In this document: positions 11,231 to 23,914 of the stretch, piece by piece
Layout of the letters: the number at the start of each line of letters is the position of its first letter
Numbering within the stretch: the first letter of the stretch is position 1
NCBI RefSeq assembly: GCF_000208865.1
Contig: NC_018398.1
Location: 5,232,710 to 5,296,709 of the forward strand
Length of the DNA stretch: 64,000 nucleotides
Reading direction: 5' to 3'
Source of the DNA: Neospora caninum Liverpool
Lineage: Eukaryota > Apicomplexa > Conoidasida > Eucoccidiorida > Sarcocystidae
Position numbers and translations under genes: made by a program
Notes under the pieces: generated by a model
What the model was told of the DNA's origin: nothing
Databases searched by the model: none
Seen by the model: the letters and a program-made list of their open reading frames with translations, nothing else

Positions 11231-14200
11231 ATGGGGTTCTCAATTGGAGATATTGTGGCCGTGTATGGCCGCAAAGCCCATATCCGGTATATTGGACAGC
11301 TGCCGCCCAATCCCTTCAATAAGAAGCACAATGCCAGTCAAACAGGTTTCGGTGTTGAGTTCTCGAGTCGAAAACTTGGAGAAAACGATGGCTCTGTGGA
11401 CGGCAAGCGATATTTTAACTGTAAACCAGGCATGGGCTTGTTCGTAAAAGAGAACCGCGCTCAAGCCTACGATGGTAAGCTCCAGTTTGATCCACTTTCA
11501 CGCCCTTCACCCCCGCCCTTCCCACCTATTCTTCTCGATTCCCCCAGATTCCATGGTTACCTCCTCAAACAATGCATTGTCATGGTTTCGAGCACCGTTC
11601 TCTGTCATGGTCTCCCGTTCGTGACGCCCCCGTAGTAGTAGCAGCACTAGCCTTCATAACGTGGTCATACTCCGAAAGCCTTCGTTTGTAAACGTGTCCA
11701 ACGTCGTTCTCAGCAACAAGAAGGAAGCAGACACTTAGACGCGTGAAAGGCTGGGGAACGATTGAGAACTGATGCTTCGTGTTTGGAGTGTGGACTCAGC
11801 TGGCCAGATTGAACTATGGGGTGTTTCTTCTAGAAGCCTGTCCCACCGGCGTGTCTGTCGTTGCGGTTCGCGCAGTTTCTGTTTTCCATCCGGCGATTTC
11901 GTGCGTTTGCCTTCTGTTCAGTAAAGGAGTGCTCAGCAACTCAACTCCAAGCGGCGTGGCGCAGCTACCGAGCTCGTCAGGCCTTCCAGGATGCAGCTGC
12001 CTTCAACTTTTGGAACGAGCTAGATGCCTTTGAAGAAAAAGATGCTCTCGTAAACAACAGGTGCGTGTGCCCTCCACGCGTTTGACAGCGAATATACGCC
12101 TACGCGTTGTGGCCGGGGGTTGTTCTGTACGTACACGCTGTTCCGTCTGACACCTTCCACAAGGAACGACGCTCTCTGGTGTCCCGTGCCTCCACATTCA
12201 CCTAGTGTCGGGAAAGAGGCAGCACGCAGGGGCTTTTTCTCATGCGAAGAAGCTGAACACGCGCATGCAGCTCAGAAATGCAGAACTTTTGTGCCTGGAG
12301 AGTCGTTCCATTCCGCCGGAACAAGATTCCGTCTTTTTTGCCCGACTGAAACGTTCAACAAGCGGGTTGTGCTACGACCAGCTTCGCGTGCAGATGCGAG
12401 ATTTCCGGTTGCATGCAATCTCGAAAGAGTAGTGTCATGCCGAGAGCAGCTGCTGCGGAACGGGAAACACACACAGAGATCTGAATGAACCGGGAACACA
12501 CGAGGTAAAAAGAGGCAGTGGGGACAGACCGCGGGCTCCCTAGCAGCGGGCCCGGACCGGCCACGCGGAAACAGATGCTTTGAACGTGGTCCGGCTGCGG
12601 TGCTGTGTACAGAGACGTCGGTACGCCGACTCTGAACACCATCAAAAAACAAATCCACGAACAGAACATGGTCGATGCCTTCGAGGAAACGGGCCCTGAG
12701 CGAGTGTCTTCGTCTCACCTTGCAGTTCCCGGAGCGGACGGGAGCAGAGGCTTTGCCCCACCTCGAGGACGACGGCGGTCTTCCACGCGGGTGAGAAGAC
12801 GCCGCGCGCGAAAAGAATCTGTTCCAGAGGACCAAAACTCCTCTTTTGCCCAAGTCTGGGGGAATGGCGGCTGTGCTTTCTTCCCATCTCCGCACGAGCA
12901 TACCTTATTTTGCAGGTGTGGTCCTGTATATTTACCTGCATTGTCGAACGGGGTGGGTAGGCAGCTACGCACATGCATTCTTCCTTCAGGTGTCAGGGCG
13001 CCTTTGTGTGTCGCTCGGTCGAGCATCTTGGCCGCATTAGGTAAACATGTAGCTCTTTAGACAGTCGGCATCGTATCGAGCCGGCGCGTTGCGGGCGCTC
13101 GTTACCTCAATGGTGCCAGCGCCGCACGGTGTGAAGGCGGCGTTGGGCTGTACACGCACTCCGAGGATGTCCGGTGTGTGTAACGTGCGTGGTCGAGACG
13201 TCGCGGGACCTCGCACTGACTGCACGTTTCAGAAAGAATCGTGTCCAGGGGAACTGTGTGGTGAAAACGGAATCTTTTCACACGGGAAGTACCCTGCCTT
13301 CGGAGACGTTTGCGTCTGTTTTTGAGGGCATCCCCACTTTCCCGTCTCATGCAGACAAACACAAGCGTGCCCCGTCGTGTGTTTGCTGAGGCGACGGAGA
13401 ACAAGAGCTGCGACTCAAAACTGGAAGGTTTTCTAGCTTCTCGCTGTCTCCTTTCTTTCGTGTGCAGCGAAGCGTCGGCCGGAACAGCGTAGATGCCTCG
13501 TCGATTTCTGCGGAAAATATCCCCGATGACTACACGGGTCCGCGCGTTAAATGGCCAATCACCCGGGAGTTCTGTCTCGACCTCATCGATCACTACAGAG
13601 ACAATCCAGATGTGAGCTGTGTGTCCACGACCGGAAAGAACGGATAAGGCAGGCTGAAACTCTTCAAACGGAAGCGTTCTTTGGCGTTCTGGCCCTTCCC
13701 CGCTCGTCACGTGCGAGTTGTCCCCTTGCTGGTGCTCGTTTCTGTATCTCGCGCTCCTGATCTGCCTTTGTTTGCCCTTTGGACAGCTGACGGTACAGAG
13801 GAGAGTGCCGGGTTTTGAGCAAAGGCAAACGCGTACACTGTGGCCAGCAGCGCACACGGATCGCGAGGGAGAGTCGCGAGACTTTTGACTGGGAGACTTG
13901 TCGTTTCCTGGTGCATCTTGCCGGTGTTTTGACAGCCAAAGCGACTGCCAACTTTTTATCGCGCGTTTTCGTGCGGGTGTCACCGCCTTCGCTCTTGTCT
14001 CGTGTGTGCTTCTAGGTCCCGCTGCCTCGAAAGTACGCCCTCGAGTTGATCATGGCCGTTGCCGACCACTACCGGGAAACGATGAAGGGCGCTGTCGTCG
14101 AAGTGGAAATTCCCAAAAAGAGCGGCTCTCGACTTGTGGTGAGGCTCCTCGCCTGTGCAGCCGAGACGCAGCGGGGTGGCCGCCCTGGCTCTCTCTCTCT

Positions 14201-17200
14201 CTCGAGAGAGAGAGAGAGAGAGAGAGACGAAGCGTCTCCGTTTTTCTTCCGATTTGCGTGCGGCGTCTCCTGGCTGACGAAAGATTTTCAACTCCAGCTG
14301 TCTGCCTGTGCACGGTCGAAAACTTTCTCCTCGCGTCTCGGACGCTCGGGTCTCCCGTTCCTCCCGGGACTGTTTCCGCTTCGTTTCGGACCCTTCTGAA
14401 AAGCCTCTGGATCCCGCGGGTCCTTCTGTGTGTCTCCTAACTGGTGTGCAATTCTTGGTTTTGCAGCTTGTCGGCGACACGCATGGCCAGCTCAACGACG
14501 TGCTCTGGATTTTCTACAAGTTCGGCCCACCTTCTCCAACCAACGTGTAAGACTTTGGGGGAGGGACTGACGCAGTGGGGTGTCGAGACAGCAGGCTGGT
14601 CTGGAACTGGACGACGGGTCGCCTGTTCCGATTTCCACCCCCCTCCCCTTGCATTCCTGATGGTTTATGCTCTCAAAAGTTCAAACAGCCGAAAGGAGGC
14701 AAATTATGTAGAGCTGTCTTTCATCTGCAGTTTCTGCGGCCGGTTTGCGTGCAGGTATTTGTTCAACGGCGACATTGCAGATCGTGGGCGGTACGCGGTG
14801 GAGATCTTCATGATGCTCTTTGCGTTCAAGCTCCAGTGTCCGTCGAGCGTCGTCATCAATCGGGGCAACCACGAGAGCGCGGACATGAACGAGGTGTACG
14901 GCTTTGCTCAGGAAGTTCGTCAAAAGTACGGCGGTTTCATGTACCAGAAGTTTCAAGAGGTTTTCCACCTTCTGCCGCTCTGCGTCGTCATGGAAAAGCG
15001 CGTCTTTGTCGTCCACGGAGGCCTCTGCAGAAAAGACAACATCACCCTCCATCACATCGACCGCCTCCATCGCCAGCGCCCGTGCCCCGCGAGTCCACAC
15101 TCATTCGAAGACACCCTCATGTTCGATCTCCTCTGGTCCGACCCGCAACACGAGAGCGGCCGAGGGTGGAGCACTCGCGGCGCAGACTGCATCGCCTTCG
15201 GCCCAGACATCACCGACGCTTTCCTCACCAAAAACAACCTCGAAGTGTGCATTCGATCTCATCAGGTATACCCCTCCACGCGTCGCACTCCAGTTGACAA
15301 TGCAAAGGTTTGCGTTTAGGGTTTGACTGCATGCCGTATATGTCTTCTTCACGTTTCTCCGTGGACTCAGCAGATGAGGGGAGGGACGCAAGAGAAGGAC
15401 AGCAAGCAGAAAACCTCTTTTGGAAGGTGTGATGCCAGTGGCGATGGGGCTCTTGGAAGCGACGAATCCGAACGTCGAAGCTGTGCTTTACCGGGTGTTT
15501 CTCTTCTTCGTTGCGGCGCATGCGCGCAGGTTCCGACAAACTTGCGAGGCTTCGAGCCGGTCCACGATGGCCGATGTGTCACTCTCTTCTCCGCCTCAAA
15601 CTACTGTGGCACTACTGGCAACTACGGTGGTGTGGTAAGCCTGCATGCACCGAAAGGTTTTCTCGAGGCGTTTTAAACGGATTCCACATTTTCTGTGTGT
15701 GTCGGTCAGCGCCCAGACTGCTGTGTTGCTTCACTTCTCGCTGTCTTTTGGCCTTACTTTTTTCGGTGTTGAATGCTCCATCGATTCGACGCGAAACGTT
15801 CGGGCCCCGAAGGCGCCGGCGCATACGGCTGGGGCTCCTCTGCTCATTTCTCCTTTCTGCCGCACGCGCGCTGTCGCACATCGTCTGAGGTTGTTTTCTC
15901 CTCGTTTCCTGCGGAAATGTGTCAGATCATTTTCGAGGCCAACCTTTCGTTTGAAATCCAAGAGTACATGGCACCGTCTCTCGCAGAGATTCAGATGCTC
16001 CACAGCGAGACGTGCGCGGCGACCCAGAAGGTTTTCCTGCAAACGCGAATCAAAGACCTCGAAATGCAGGCGAAGCGCCAGCATCGGCGGACGGCGGCTG
16101 CTCGCATGAACGAGCAAATCCTCGAGAAAATCTGCAAACTGATTTGCGAGAAAAAAACGGATCTCTGGTGGTGTTTCTTCAACATGGGGGCCGAGAGCGG
16201 ACGTGTGAAACCGGCGCAGTGGAGGTAGAAAAAACCACGATCTCGACTCAGAAAGGCGAGATGTCTCTTGAGGAAACAAAGTCCAGCGCTGCTTTCACAT
16301 GCATCGTCACCTTCGCGTTCGAGATATTCGCGTTTCCCGTTCTACAGTCTCTCTCGCAGTCTCACGCCTTGTTCCTTTCCTCGACTCTCGCGTGCAGCAC
16401 TTCCTACCCTGTTCGCTTGGGTTCGGTCTGGTTCTTCTCTGTCCTCGATCGTGCCTTCTCTCCATTCGTGCTCCCCGTTTTGCCGAGAGTGTCACGTTCA
16501 TCGCCGCGTTTACGTGGGTCTGTTTCTTGCTGTTTGGACCGCAGAGAGGCATGCTCGAATGTCCTCGGGCAGAACTTCCCCTGGGTGTACCTCATGAAGC
16601 GTTTGCACGTCGTGGAGGAAGACGGCTACGTCTACTACAACGAGTTCCTCAACCGGTACCGAGTCGAGTTCCGACCGCCCAAGTGCAAACATCTGAACTG
16701 GAGGCGAGAGTGCATCGCCCGAGTAAGTTTCGACATGCGCGCGGTCACGCGACGTTCCTCCCTCTAGAGGCTCTCTCTCATAACAGGTGTCCAGACACCC
16801 CTTTCCATACATACGGGCAGTGTAGGCGTGGACGGATGTGGACACACGTAGGGCCCTCTGCCGTCTCTTTCGCGTGTGTGCGTGAGTCTTTCTTCCGTGT
16901 GACTGACAAGTGAAGGCGTCTCTATGTAGGGCGACTGAAAATGCAAGGGAAAGGCGCGCGCTTTCCGCTCTTTCCTACACTTTTCAGGGTGCAAAAAGTG
17001 AGAGTTCTTTCGATGTCTTCCGTTCGGCCGTGGGCCCTCAACCAGAATCCATCCTGTCCGGTTTTGTTTAGCGGCAACTGGAAGCGAAACGTTTCGGTTT
17101 CTCCCGATTTACAGGTCTTCGAGTCCATCATGAGCGCGGATTTGAGTCTGAAGGAAACGTTGATGCTCTTCGACCGCAACTGCGACGGGACGGTCTCTTT

Positions 17201-20200
17201 CCGAGAATTCAATGAATTGATTACAGAGCTTGATGTTGGTACGTTTGTTTCTCTTCCGTCGCTGTTCTCCACGCCTCTCCTCGCTTCTCTGCCGTTCGTC
17301 TGCACTGTGCATCCTCTTTTCCTTCTCCACCCTCGCGGATCTGTCGTTTCTCATTTCGTTCCTGGAGCTCTCCTAGTGAACGAAGCCTGCTATTCCGACA
17401 CCAGGAATTACAGCGCATTCCAACAAGTCTGTGGCGCCTCAGGGACTCTCGAGATCCTCCACTTGGAGTGTTGTCTTCACGTGCGCGAGGTCACGAGTCC
17501 CCTAAAGAAACTCGGCGCCTTCATCAGTTATTTGCTCCGCTTCCTCTCCCGTGTTTTCTCCTCTCTCTCCCAGTCTGTTTGCTTTCGCGTGGGGGCGTGT
17601 GATGCGTGCCCTTTCTCCCCTTTTCTGGAAGATGCATACAAACGGTGGCCTAATTTAGATTTTGAATGCGTTTTTTCGGGATCCAACTGGTATTCACGTT
17701 GTCCGTAGACGAGGTGGGCTTCTGGTGCCTTGAGAAACAACGCTTCGAGAAAATGTCATTCTTCCCTTGAATGCCTTCGATCGCGTTTTCCGGTGTCTGT
17801 ACACTACAGTGCAACTGTCAGCGATGGATTTCCGTGCAGACCGTGGTGGACACTGACGTCTCGGGTTCTGTTTGCTTTCAGGTCTGAGTGAACCGCAAGT
17901 TCGGATTTTGATGAGGCTGATCACAGCCAGTCCTGCCTTCAATGCGGCCGCCGGAAGCATCGACGTCGCTGAGTTTCTCGGCCGTTTCCGAGTTGTCTAC
18001 TCTCACGTGATCAACGACGAGTAAGAGATGTTTTTTCACACGTCTACGCATGCGTTTTCACGTTTTCACCTTCCCTGTCGTGTTTTTCTCATTTTTTACC
18101 CACATGGATTCGGCGGGGTAAGTGCGAGTCTCTTGTTGCGCCCTTCGCGTTTTCGTGTTCAGCAAGCGAAACGTGCCGTGGCTCCAGCGAGCTCTCCACT
18201 GCATCGGCAAAGCGATCTTGGCGGACAAAGCCGAGGCAGCAAATCGCCACTACGAGCAGCAGAGACAAGACGGCAACTTGGGTCCAGAGACGAACGCCCG
18301 AAGGCGCTCCTCTGCGGTGCGCGCCGTCGCTCTCTTCCAAAAATTCAAAGACTACAACGAGGGAGGCGATGGTACGCGCTTCATCACGGAAGAATGACCG
18401 TGCCGTGCAAAAAATATGCAAAATACCAAATACAGAGATGATGCCTACACTGCACAAATACACACACACATATGTATGTATCATTATCTGTTTTCATGTG
18501 CGCAAGAGCTGGGTTTTCGTCACCTTTTGGAGTGTATGCACCGTCGAATACGTAGGGCCAAGAGGCGTGCGCCTCGGCTTCTGTCCCACTCCATCCCTGT
18601 GCATGTAAATATGCCTGGTTGCACTACATGTAGGTGCGGTTGTGTGGCTGTGGGCGCCCTACTGCAGACCGTGTAGGCTGAGTGTCTTCTTTCGTTTTCG
18701 CGTTTTTCGTCGCGTTGGAAGGGCGGCGGTGTATATACACTGGGGACGAGAGAGGGACGCCGCGTTTGGGTCTTTCGCCGAATTCTACTTTCTCAGCCAT
18801 TCGTCCGCCATCGCAGGGTTTGTCGCCAACGCGAGCGTTGCTCCTGCGCAAATGCGATTCGACCGTTTGCAGGCTATCTGTCGTACGCGGATTTTGTGAC
18901 GGGGATCAAGCGCCTGACGATCGATGAAGAAGAGCTGGGCTTTGCGCTCACAGACGAGCACCTGTACAAAGTATGCCGCGCCTGGCCCGCCAGATTCAGT
19001 TCGAAAGATCTCTGTGGTGTCTGCATGCATAGCAACGTTTGTGCCTCATCTCGCAGGTGTGTTTCTGTCCCGTATTTCCCATTCAGGGGAAAACAAGCTG
19101 CTGTCTGTATTGACACATTCGATTCCTTTTCAACGGTATACATAAGGGCATCCGGGAGTTTACGTTTACGCATAGATGCGTGTACACAGACGTGGTCTCC
19201 ACAGCCGACGATCATGCAGAGTCTTATTGAAAAGCCGTTTTCTTTGTATCCCGCTCAAGAAACGACAGTCCCAAATATCTCTAGATAGCCTGGAAGTGTT
19301 TGTTCGTATCCACAGAGTACATATGTCCCGTCTCTCTTTTCCTCAGGGAGACGTCTGTTGCCTTTCTGGCATAGGGCCGTTAAAGCAGACTGGAAAGTTT
19401 GTTTCTAGTGGATTTTGTGGGGATTAGAACCCGACTCAGACCCTGCGCTCACCTTGATCTGTGCTTCCTGGAGATTCGCCACGCCTGCTACCTTGTCTCC
19501 TGCGCAGGTGGCTGAGGCGGTCGACACGACGGGCTCGAAGCGAATCAACTACTTGGAGTTCCTTCAGGCCTTCCATGTGGTGGACAGCAACTCCAACAAC
19601 AGCGCTGCGGAAGAGGTGAGTTTGAAGCCTCCTTTCCTCTGTTTCCCCCCGTTTTTTCGTTTGACGATGCGCGAGGTGTAGGTGCGTCCGCAAAAAAAAC
19701 TGCGGTTTACCCGCAGTCCCTGTTTTCGTCGTTGCTCTCGTTCTCATCTGTCAGCTGCGTGGATAGGAGAGGGGTTCGGGAGGTCAAAACACAAAATGGA
19801 ACTGTCGAGGTATACACTGTCTCCCTGTGTAGCGCGGGGTGTCTCTTGTTTTGCGTGCAGCTGTGGGGCCAGATCTGCACGGCTATTTTCCAGCACAAGA
19901 GTAGCATCCGCCGGGCGCTCCACCAATTTGATCCAGATATGACGGGGAAAGTCGATTCCGAGGACTTCCGTTCCGCTCTCGTCGCCGTCAACACGGTTCT
20001 TTCGCGGACCGAGTAAGTTGCGCGATGACGCCGACCGTGTTCAGCCACCCGAAAAAGGGAACCGAAAACGCTTTCGTCGGCCGTCTGGGGCATAGCCGCC
20101 CGGGTTGGGAAACCGCTCGGGAAGAAGCGGCCGAGGACTCGAGGCAGGACTCGTTTTCCCGTGCACGCTGCTTTCCCCTTCTGCATGCGAGGTATATATA

Positions 20201-20558
20201 AATATATATTTGGAGAAATGTGTGTGTGTTTCACTGGGGTCCGGCAGCTGCGTCTGTGTTTTTTCGTGCCTTGCCTTTTAGGGCGCCGTTGACGGAGGAG
20301 CAGATTGACCAGCTGGTCAACACCATGGATCTCGACAACGACGGGATGGTGGAGTACGAGGAGTTCTTGGATTCGTTCACTCCGGTCGACACTTTCTTCT
20401 TGCAGCCTGAAAATGAGGACGAGCCGAGCAAGGCGAACGGGCCTCAGAACGGGAAGGTGGAGACGCGCGAGGGCGAGGACCCCAGTCAGGCGGACGTTGA
20501 TATCGACTCGAACTCCCAGCGGTTCACGATATCGAGCGACTTCTCGTCCTCTGCGTGA
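11231..20558 (+). CDS. CAP-Gly / IQ / PPP-family Ser/Thr phosphatase with EF-hands (PPEF-like), 17 exons
   Basis: Exons: 11231-11474, 11922-12060, 12613-12790, 13468-13611, 14016-14138, 14467-14546, 14755-15265, 15530-15634, 15926-16224, 16545-16722, 17115-17238, 17882-18020, 18163-18371, 18873-18970, 19508-19615, 19861-20012, 20282-20558. All introns are GT-AG; 3,108 nt give 1,035 residues. Residues about 4-75 form a CAP-Gly domain ([13 protein letters not shown]). An IQ motif follows ([11 protein letters not shown], 90-100). The phosphatase core carries GDTHG (279), GDIADRG (308), RGNHE (339), VVHGG (388), the IRSHQ histidine (472) and FSASNY, so the metal and catalytic residues are intact. 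EF-hand loops are canonical at 687-698 and 960-971, near-canonical at 917-928, and degenerate at 820-831 and 863-874. IQ plus PPP plus EF-hands is the PPEF/PP7 plan, a calcium/calmodulin-regulated phosphatase. The N-terminal CAP-Gly is an addition that suggests microtubule targeting. Confidence 0.9.
14189..14227. repeat. (CT)n/(GA)n inverted repeat in a phosphatase intron
   Basis: Within the fifth intron (14139-14466), 15 bases of alternating CT are followed directly by alternating GA. The two arms form a perfect 30-bp palindrome (14189-14218), and the GA run continues to 14227. It can fold as a hairpin with no loop spacing beyond the minimum. It lies in pre-mRNA only and does not touch either splice site. 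Confidence 0.9.
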
Positions 20559-22966
20559 AGAGCTTTGAGAAAGGGAGATGGAGGCGGGGAGTGGAAACGG
20601 CAAGGCGAGAAGTAGCGCAAAGGCGGGGAAGGCGGCAGAGAGCGCAGGGGAGGCCGCCAAGGAGACAACTGGAGACAGCGTGCGTCGTAGAAAGGGGTGC
20701 GACTCCTCGAACGGTAGAGTTTGTCCGGAGCAGGATAGCACATAGAGGATGGAGGAGACCGATGCAGGAGAAATCAAAAGTGTGACAGGAGAGAAGCAAT
20801 GACATGAGTCCAGAGTCGGAGCGCGCTTGGGACACTTTCAAGACGGGTCCGATCCCGATGGGCTTCAGGTCGAAAGGTCTGTTTGAGAGGGGCGGGCGAA
20901 TGCTAGGCAGAAATGGAAAAGTAGACAAAAGGCAGGGAAGAGGAAGGCGAGAGACTAGTGAGAAGTAGGCACGGGCGAAAGGAAGGAGGTCAGCGACAGA
21001 GAGAGGGGGTGTGAATAGTTGGAAAAATGCGACACACAGAGGTCATCGCGCGGGAGGTAACCGAGCGAGGTGAAAAGGAAATTTCGGGGAACGGTGCATT
21101 TAGAGGCGAGAAAGAGTGCAAAGGACGACGGCCCGCAGGTGCCTCCGATGGTTCCATTGTAGGGAACCGGTAAAGCTGCGTTTTTGTCGAAAGCTGGGAG
21201 AGGGACTTGTGCTCGCCGTGGAGGGCGAACGTGGTGTGTAGGGTTCGTCGCCTCAGAGGAAATGCCTGGGAGAGTAAAGGTGAAGCGTTTCCGTTTTTTT
21301 GCCGTGTTTGATTCTTGCGGTTGAATACTGTGTGTCTTGGCTTTCGAAGCGTGGAAAAGAGAAAACCGAGAAAAAGGAACGAGACGCTTTCTCAAGTGCG
21401 GCTGTTTGCACGCTTTTGTATGTTGTTAGGTTACAGAGGGGAACACGTGTGCGGCACTCGTCTATTCCCTGGCAGATTTTATGACTGCGTACTTTTATAC
21501 TCATTGCCTTTTACCAAAGTAGCTCGAGACATTTTCTCTATCTTTATCCAGGTTTTGTGTGTGCGTGTGTGGCCTCGAACCGCCATGTGTCGCCAATGGA
21601 AAGCCGGGTACGGGCGGGCGGCAAACAACTCACAGGATCCTATGTCTGCTTTCTTGTACACTCCACGTCCTTCTGCTTGTACACAGTATGTCACAACTTG
21701 TCCCCCCCCGTGTCCTTTTTTGCACTTCATCTCAAGTGTGTGCACGTTATCTGGTTTTCATCGAAAACCGCTTGGCCATCCAGGTGATGTCTTGCTAGGA
21801 CAAGCGTCTCCGACGTCTTTCGTCCTTTGTAATCGGTTGCCTCATCGACTCTTGCTTGGCTAGATCGGCTTCTCAACATCAGTGTTGAAATGCTCAAAAA
21901 CGCGCGAAAACTGTTCACTGACCATCGCAACCGCTTTTCGCAACTGATGCTCCTAAAAAGTCGCCGTTGCGCCAGGGAACAACGATTTTCGGACACGCAG
22001 ACAACTCGCGCGATCAACTCGTCGAGAAACGACCTTGGAAAGTGTGTCCTAGACTAGCGATGCGAGAATGCGCCATACAGAGAGCTATTCAATATTCGCA
22101 AACGAGAGACACAAATTCGCCAACTGGCCAAATGAGTGTGCTCTACGTGTAAGTGAGCGCTATGCGGTCACACGGGGTGACAGATGGGGAAAACGACATG
22201 TGCGAACAGAAATTCCAGGAAAAGTGATCAGCACGTGTGTCACGAGTGGAGAATTGTCATCGTTGTATTTTTGAAATCAGTGTATAAGTAGCAAGGTCCC
22301 ATTTCCGTCTCTTAAAAGCCTGCTCTTTCCACGGTCTGTTCCCCTGTGTTGTCGGCAGCCTTTTCCGTTTCTGAAACTGTTCGCCTTCTCTGCGGTCATG
22401 GGGTCTTATCATATACAAGCCGAGTTCTTTATATACATTTCATTTCCCCCGTAGAACCAATCTAGTGCCAACCTCCTGAGAGGCGTGTGAAAAAAAAAGT
22501 ACAGGGCGGGAGTCGCCAGTCACGAGCTGTCTCACCTCTGCCGACACAGGTGAAGCCCTGACCTGGGAGTGTCTTAAACATAAGGAAACGGGAATACCAC
22601 GAGTGGTTCGTTCTTATTTTAATGTTTCTCGGATATCTGATTTCTGTGGATGTTCGTCTCCTGAGCCTGCTCTGATGTAGTGTGTCTTGGGATTCCGTTC
22701 AAGACAGAGGACATTCCCGAGGCAGATTTTTCATTTATCTGCGAGCTGTGAACAGGAAAATCGTGCGGTCTGGGGCGCCCGACACGAGATACAAGGACAG
22801 TGGAGAAAGCCCAAGGCAGAAACTGCAGCAGCTCTACCAACGCTTTTGGTGTTTGCTTTTGAGTTTCCTTCGGGGCAGTCAACGTTTATGCACCGCTTTG
22901 GACAGGTGACGGAAGGATCCACGATAAAAACGGGGCTCGTTGGATTGTGTGGGTACAGTCCAAACG

Positions 22967-23002
<36 letters not shown>

Positions 23003-23914
23003 CTACACATCTGTGTATGCATGTAGGGACAGTATCAATTTTGCTGGGTTGTTTTATGACGGCAGAACGGCATTTGCGGGCATGCCAAGTGCTGTCTCAC
23101 TGTCCCCCCCAGGCGACTGGAAAAAGAGACGTTCAAGTTTCTGCAACTGGAAACCCCCCTCGGGCAACGAAAGCTGATTTTGCAGGCCTGCTCAGTGTGC
23201 GCGGAGCACAAAGATATATTCTCGTTGGACCCACAACGGTCATGTCAGGCACGGAGTTCTTCAGGGAAAGAGCCTTCATCGTCGGCTGGCCTCTGGGTGC
23301 TGAGACCTGAGGAAATCTCAGCTTTCATGTCTTCGTCAGTTCCCCCTGGATGGGCCTGCATGTGAAGTCTCAAACAGAGCACGTTCACAGTTTAATTTAT
23401 CTCGTTCTTTGCACCGGGCATGCATGTTCTGTTCACAGATTCTCTTATTCGATCCTGTCAATACAGATCTCTTCCGTGAGAGCCACATTTCTCCACAGGT
23501 TTAAACAAAAACTCCCGTGTGCCTCACTCTCCCAGTCGGTCATTGCGGTAGGAAGTTCTCGTTAGCACACGATTTGAAGACAGAGAAAAAGGCGACTTAA
23601 ATCAATGGAAGCCTGAACGTAGTGGCTACCATAATATTTGCCTCCCGGGCGAGCTTTGTCTGCATTGATACCTGCATGTACTTTACCTTTCGAAGGGCGA
23701 GCGTGAACTCTGAGAAACGCGATTGCAGGTATGCGTCAGCACGAATACCCCCAGAAACACGTTCGTGTGTTGTTCTCGTCGTCTTAAACTATTCGACCTG
23801 GGCAGCTGGTGATAGCACCTTTCCTGTGTTTACGGGTAGAGGGAAACTCAACGTTAGTAAATACGAATATAGCGGGTAGCTTAAGCTTGTGACTGTCTTC
23901 TGTAAGAGAGTAAT
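20559..23914. other. Intergenic region between [15 protein letters not shown]
   Basis: About 3.4 kb between the stop of the phosphatase gene and the stop of the minus-strand gene at 23915. The first kilobase is purine-rich on the plus strand and is probably 3' UTR. A (TA)15 microsatellite lies at 22969-22998. Small ORFs occur on both strands, but none has signal peptide, domain or splice support. Confidence 0.45.
22969..22998. repeat. (AT)15 microsatellite
   Basis: Thirty bases of uninterrupted AT dinucleotide in intergenic DNA, followed by a short TG/TA-rich patch. It is likely length-variable between strains. Confidence 0.95.
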
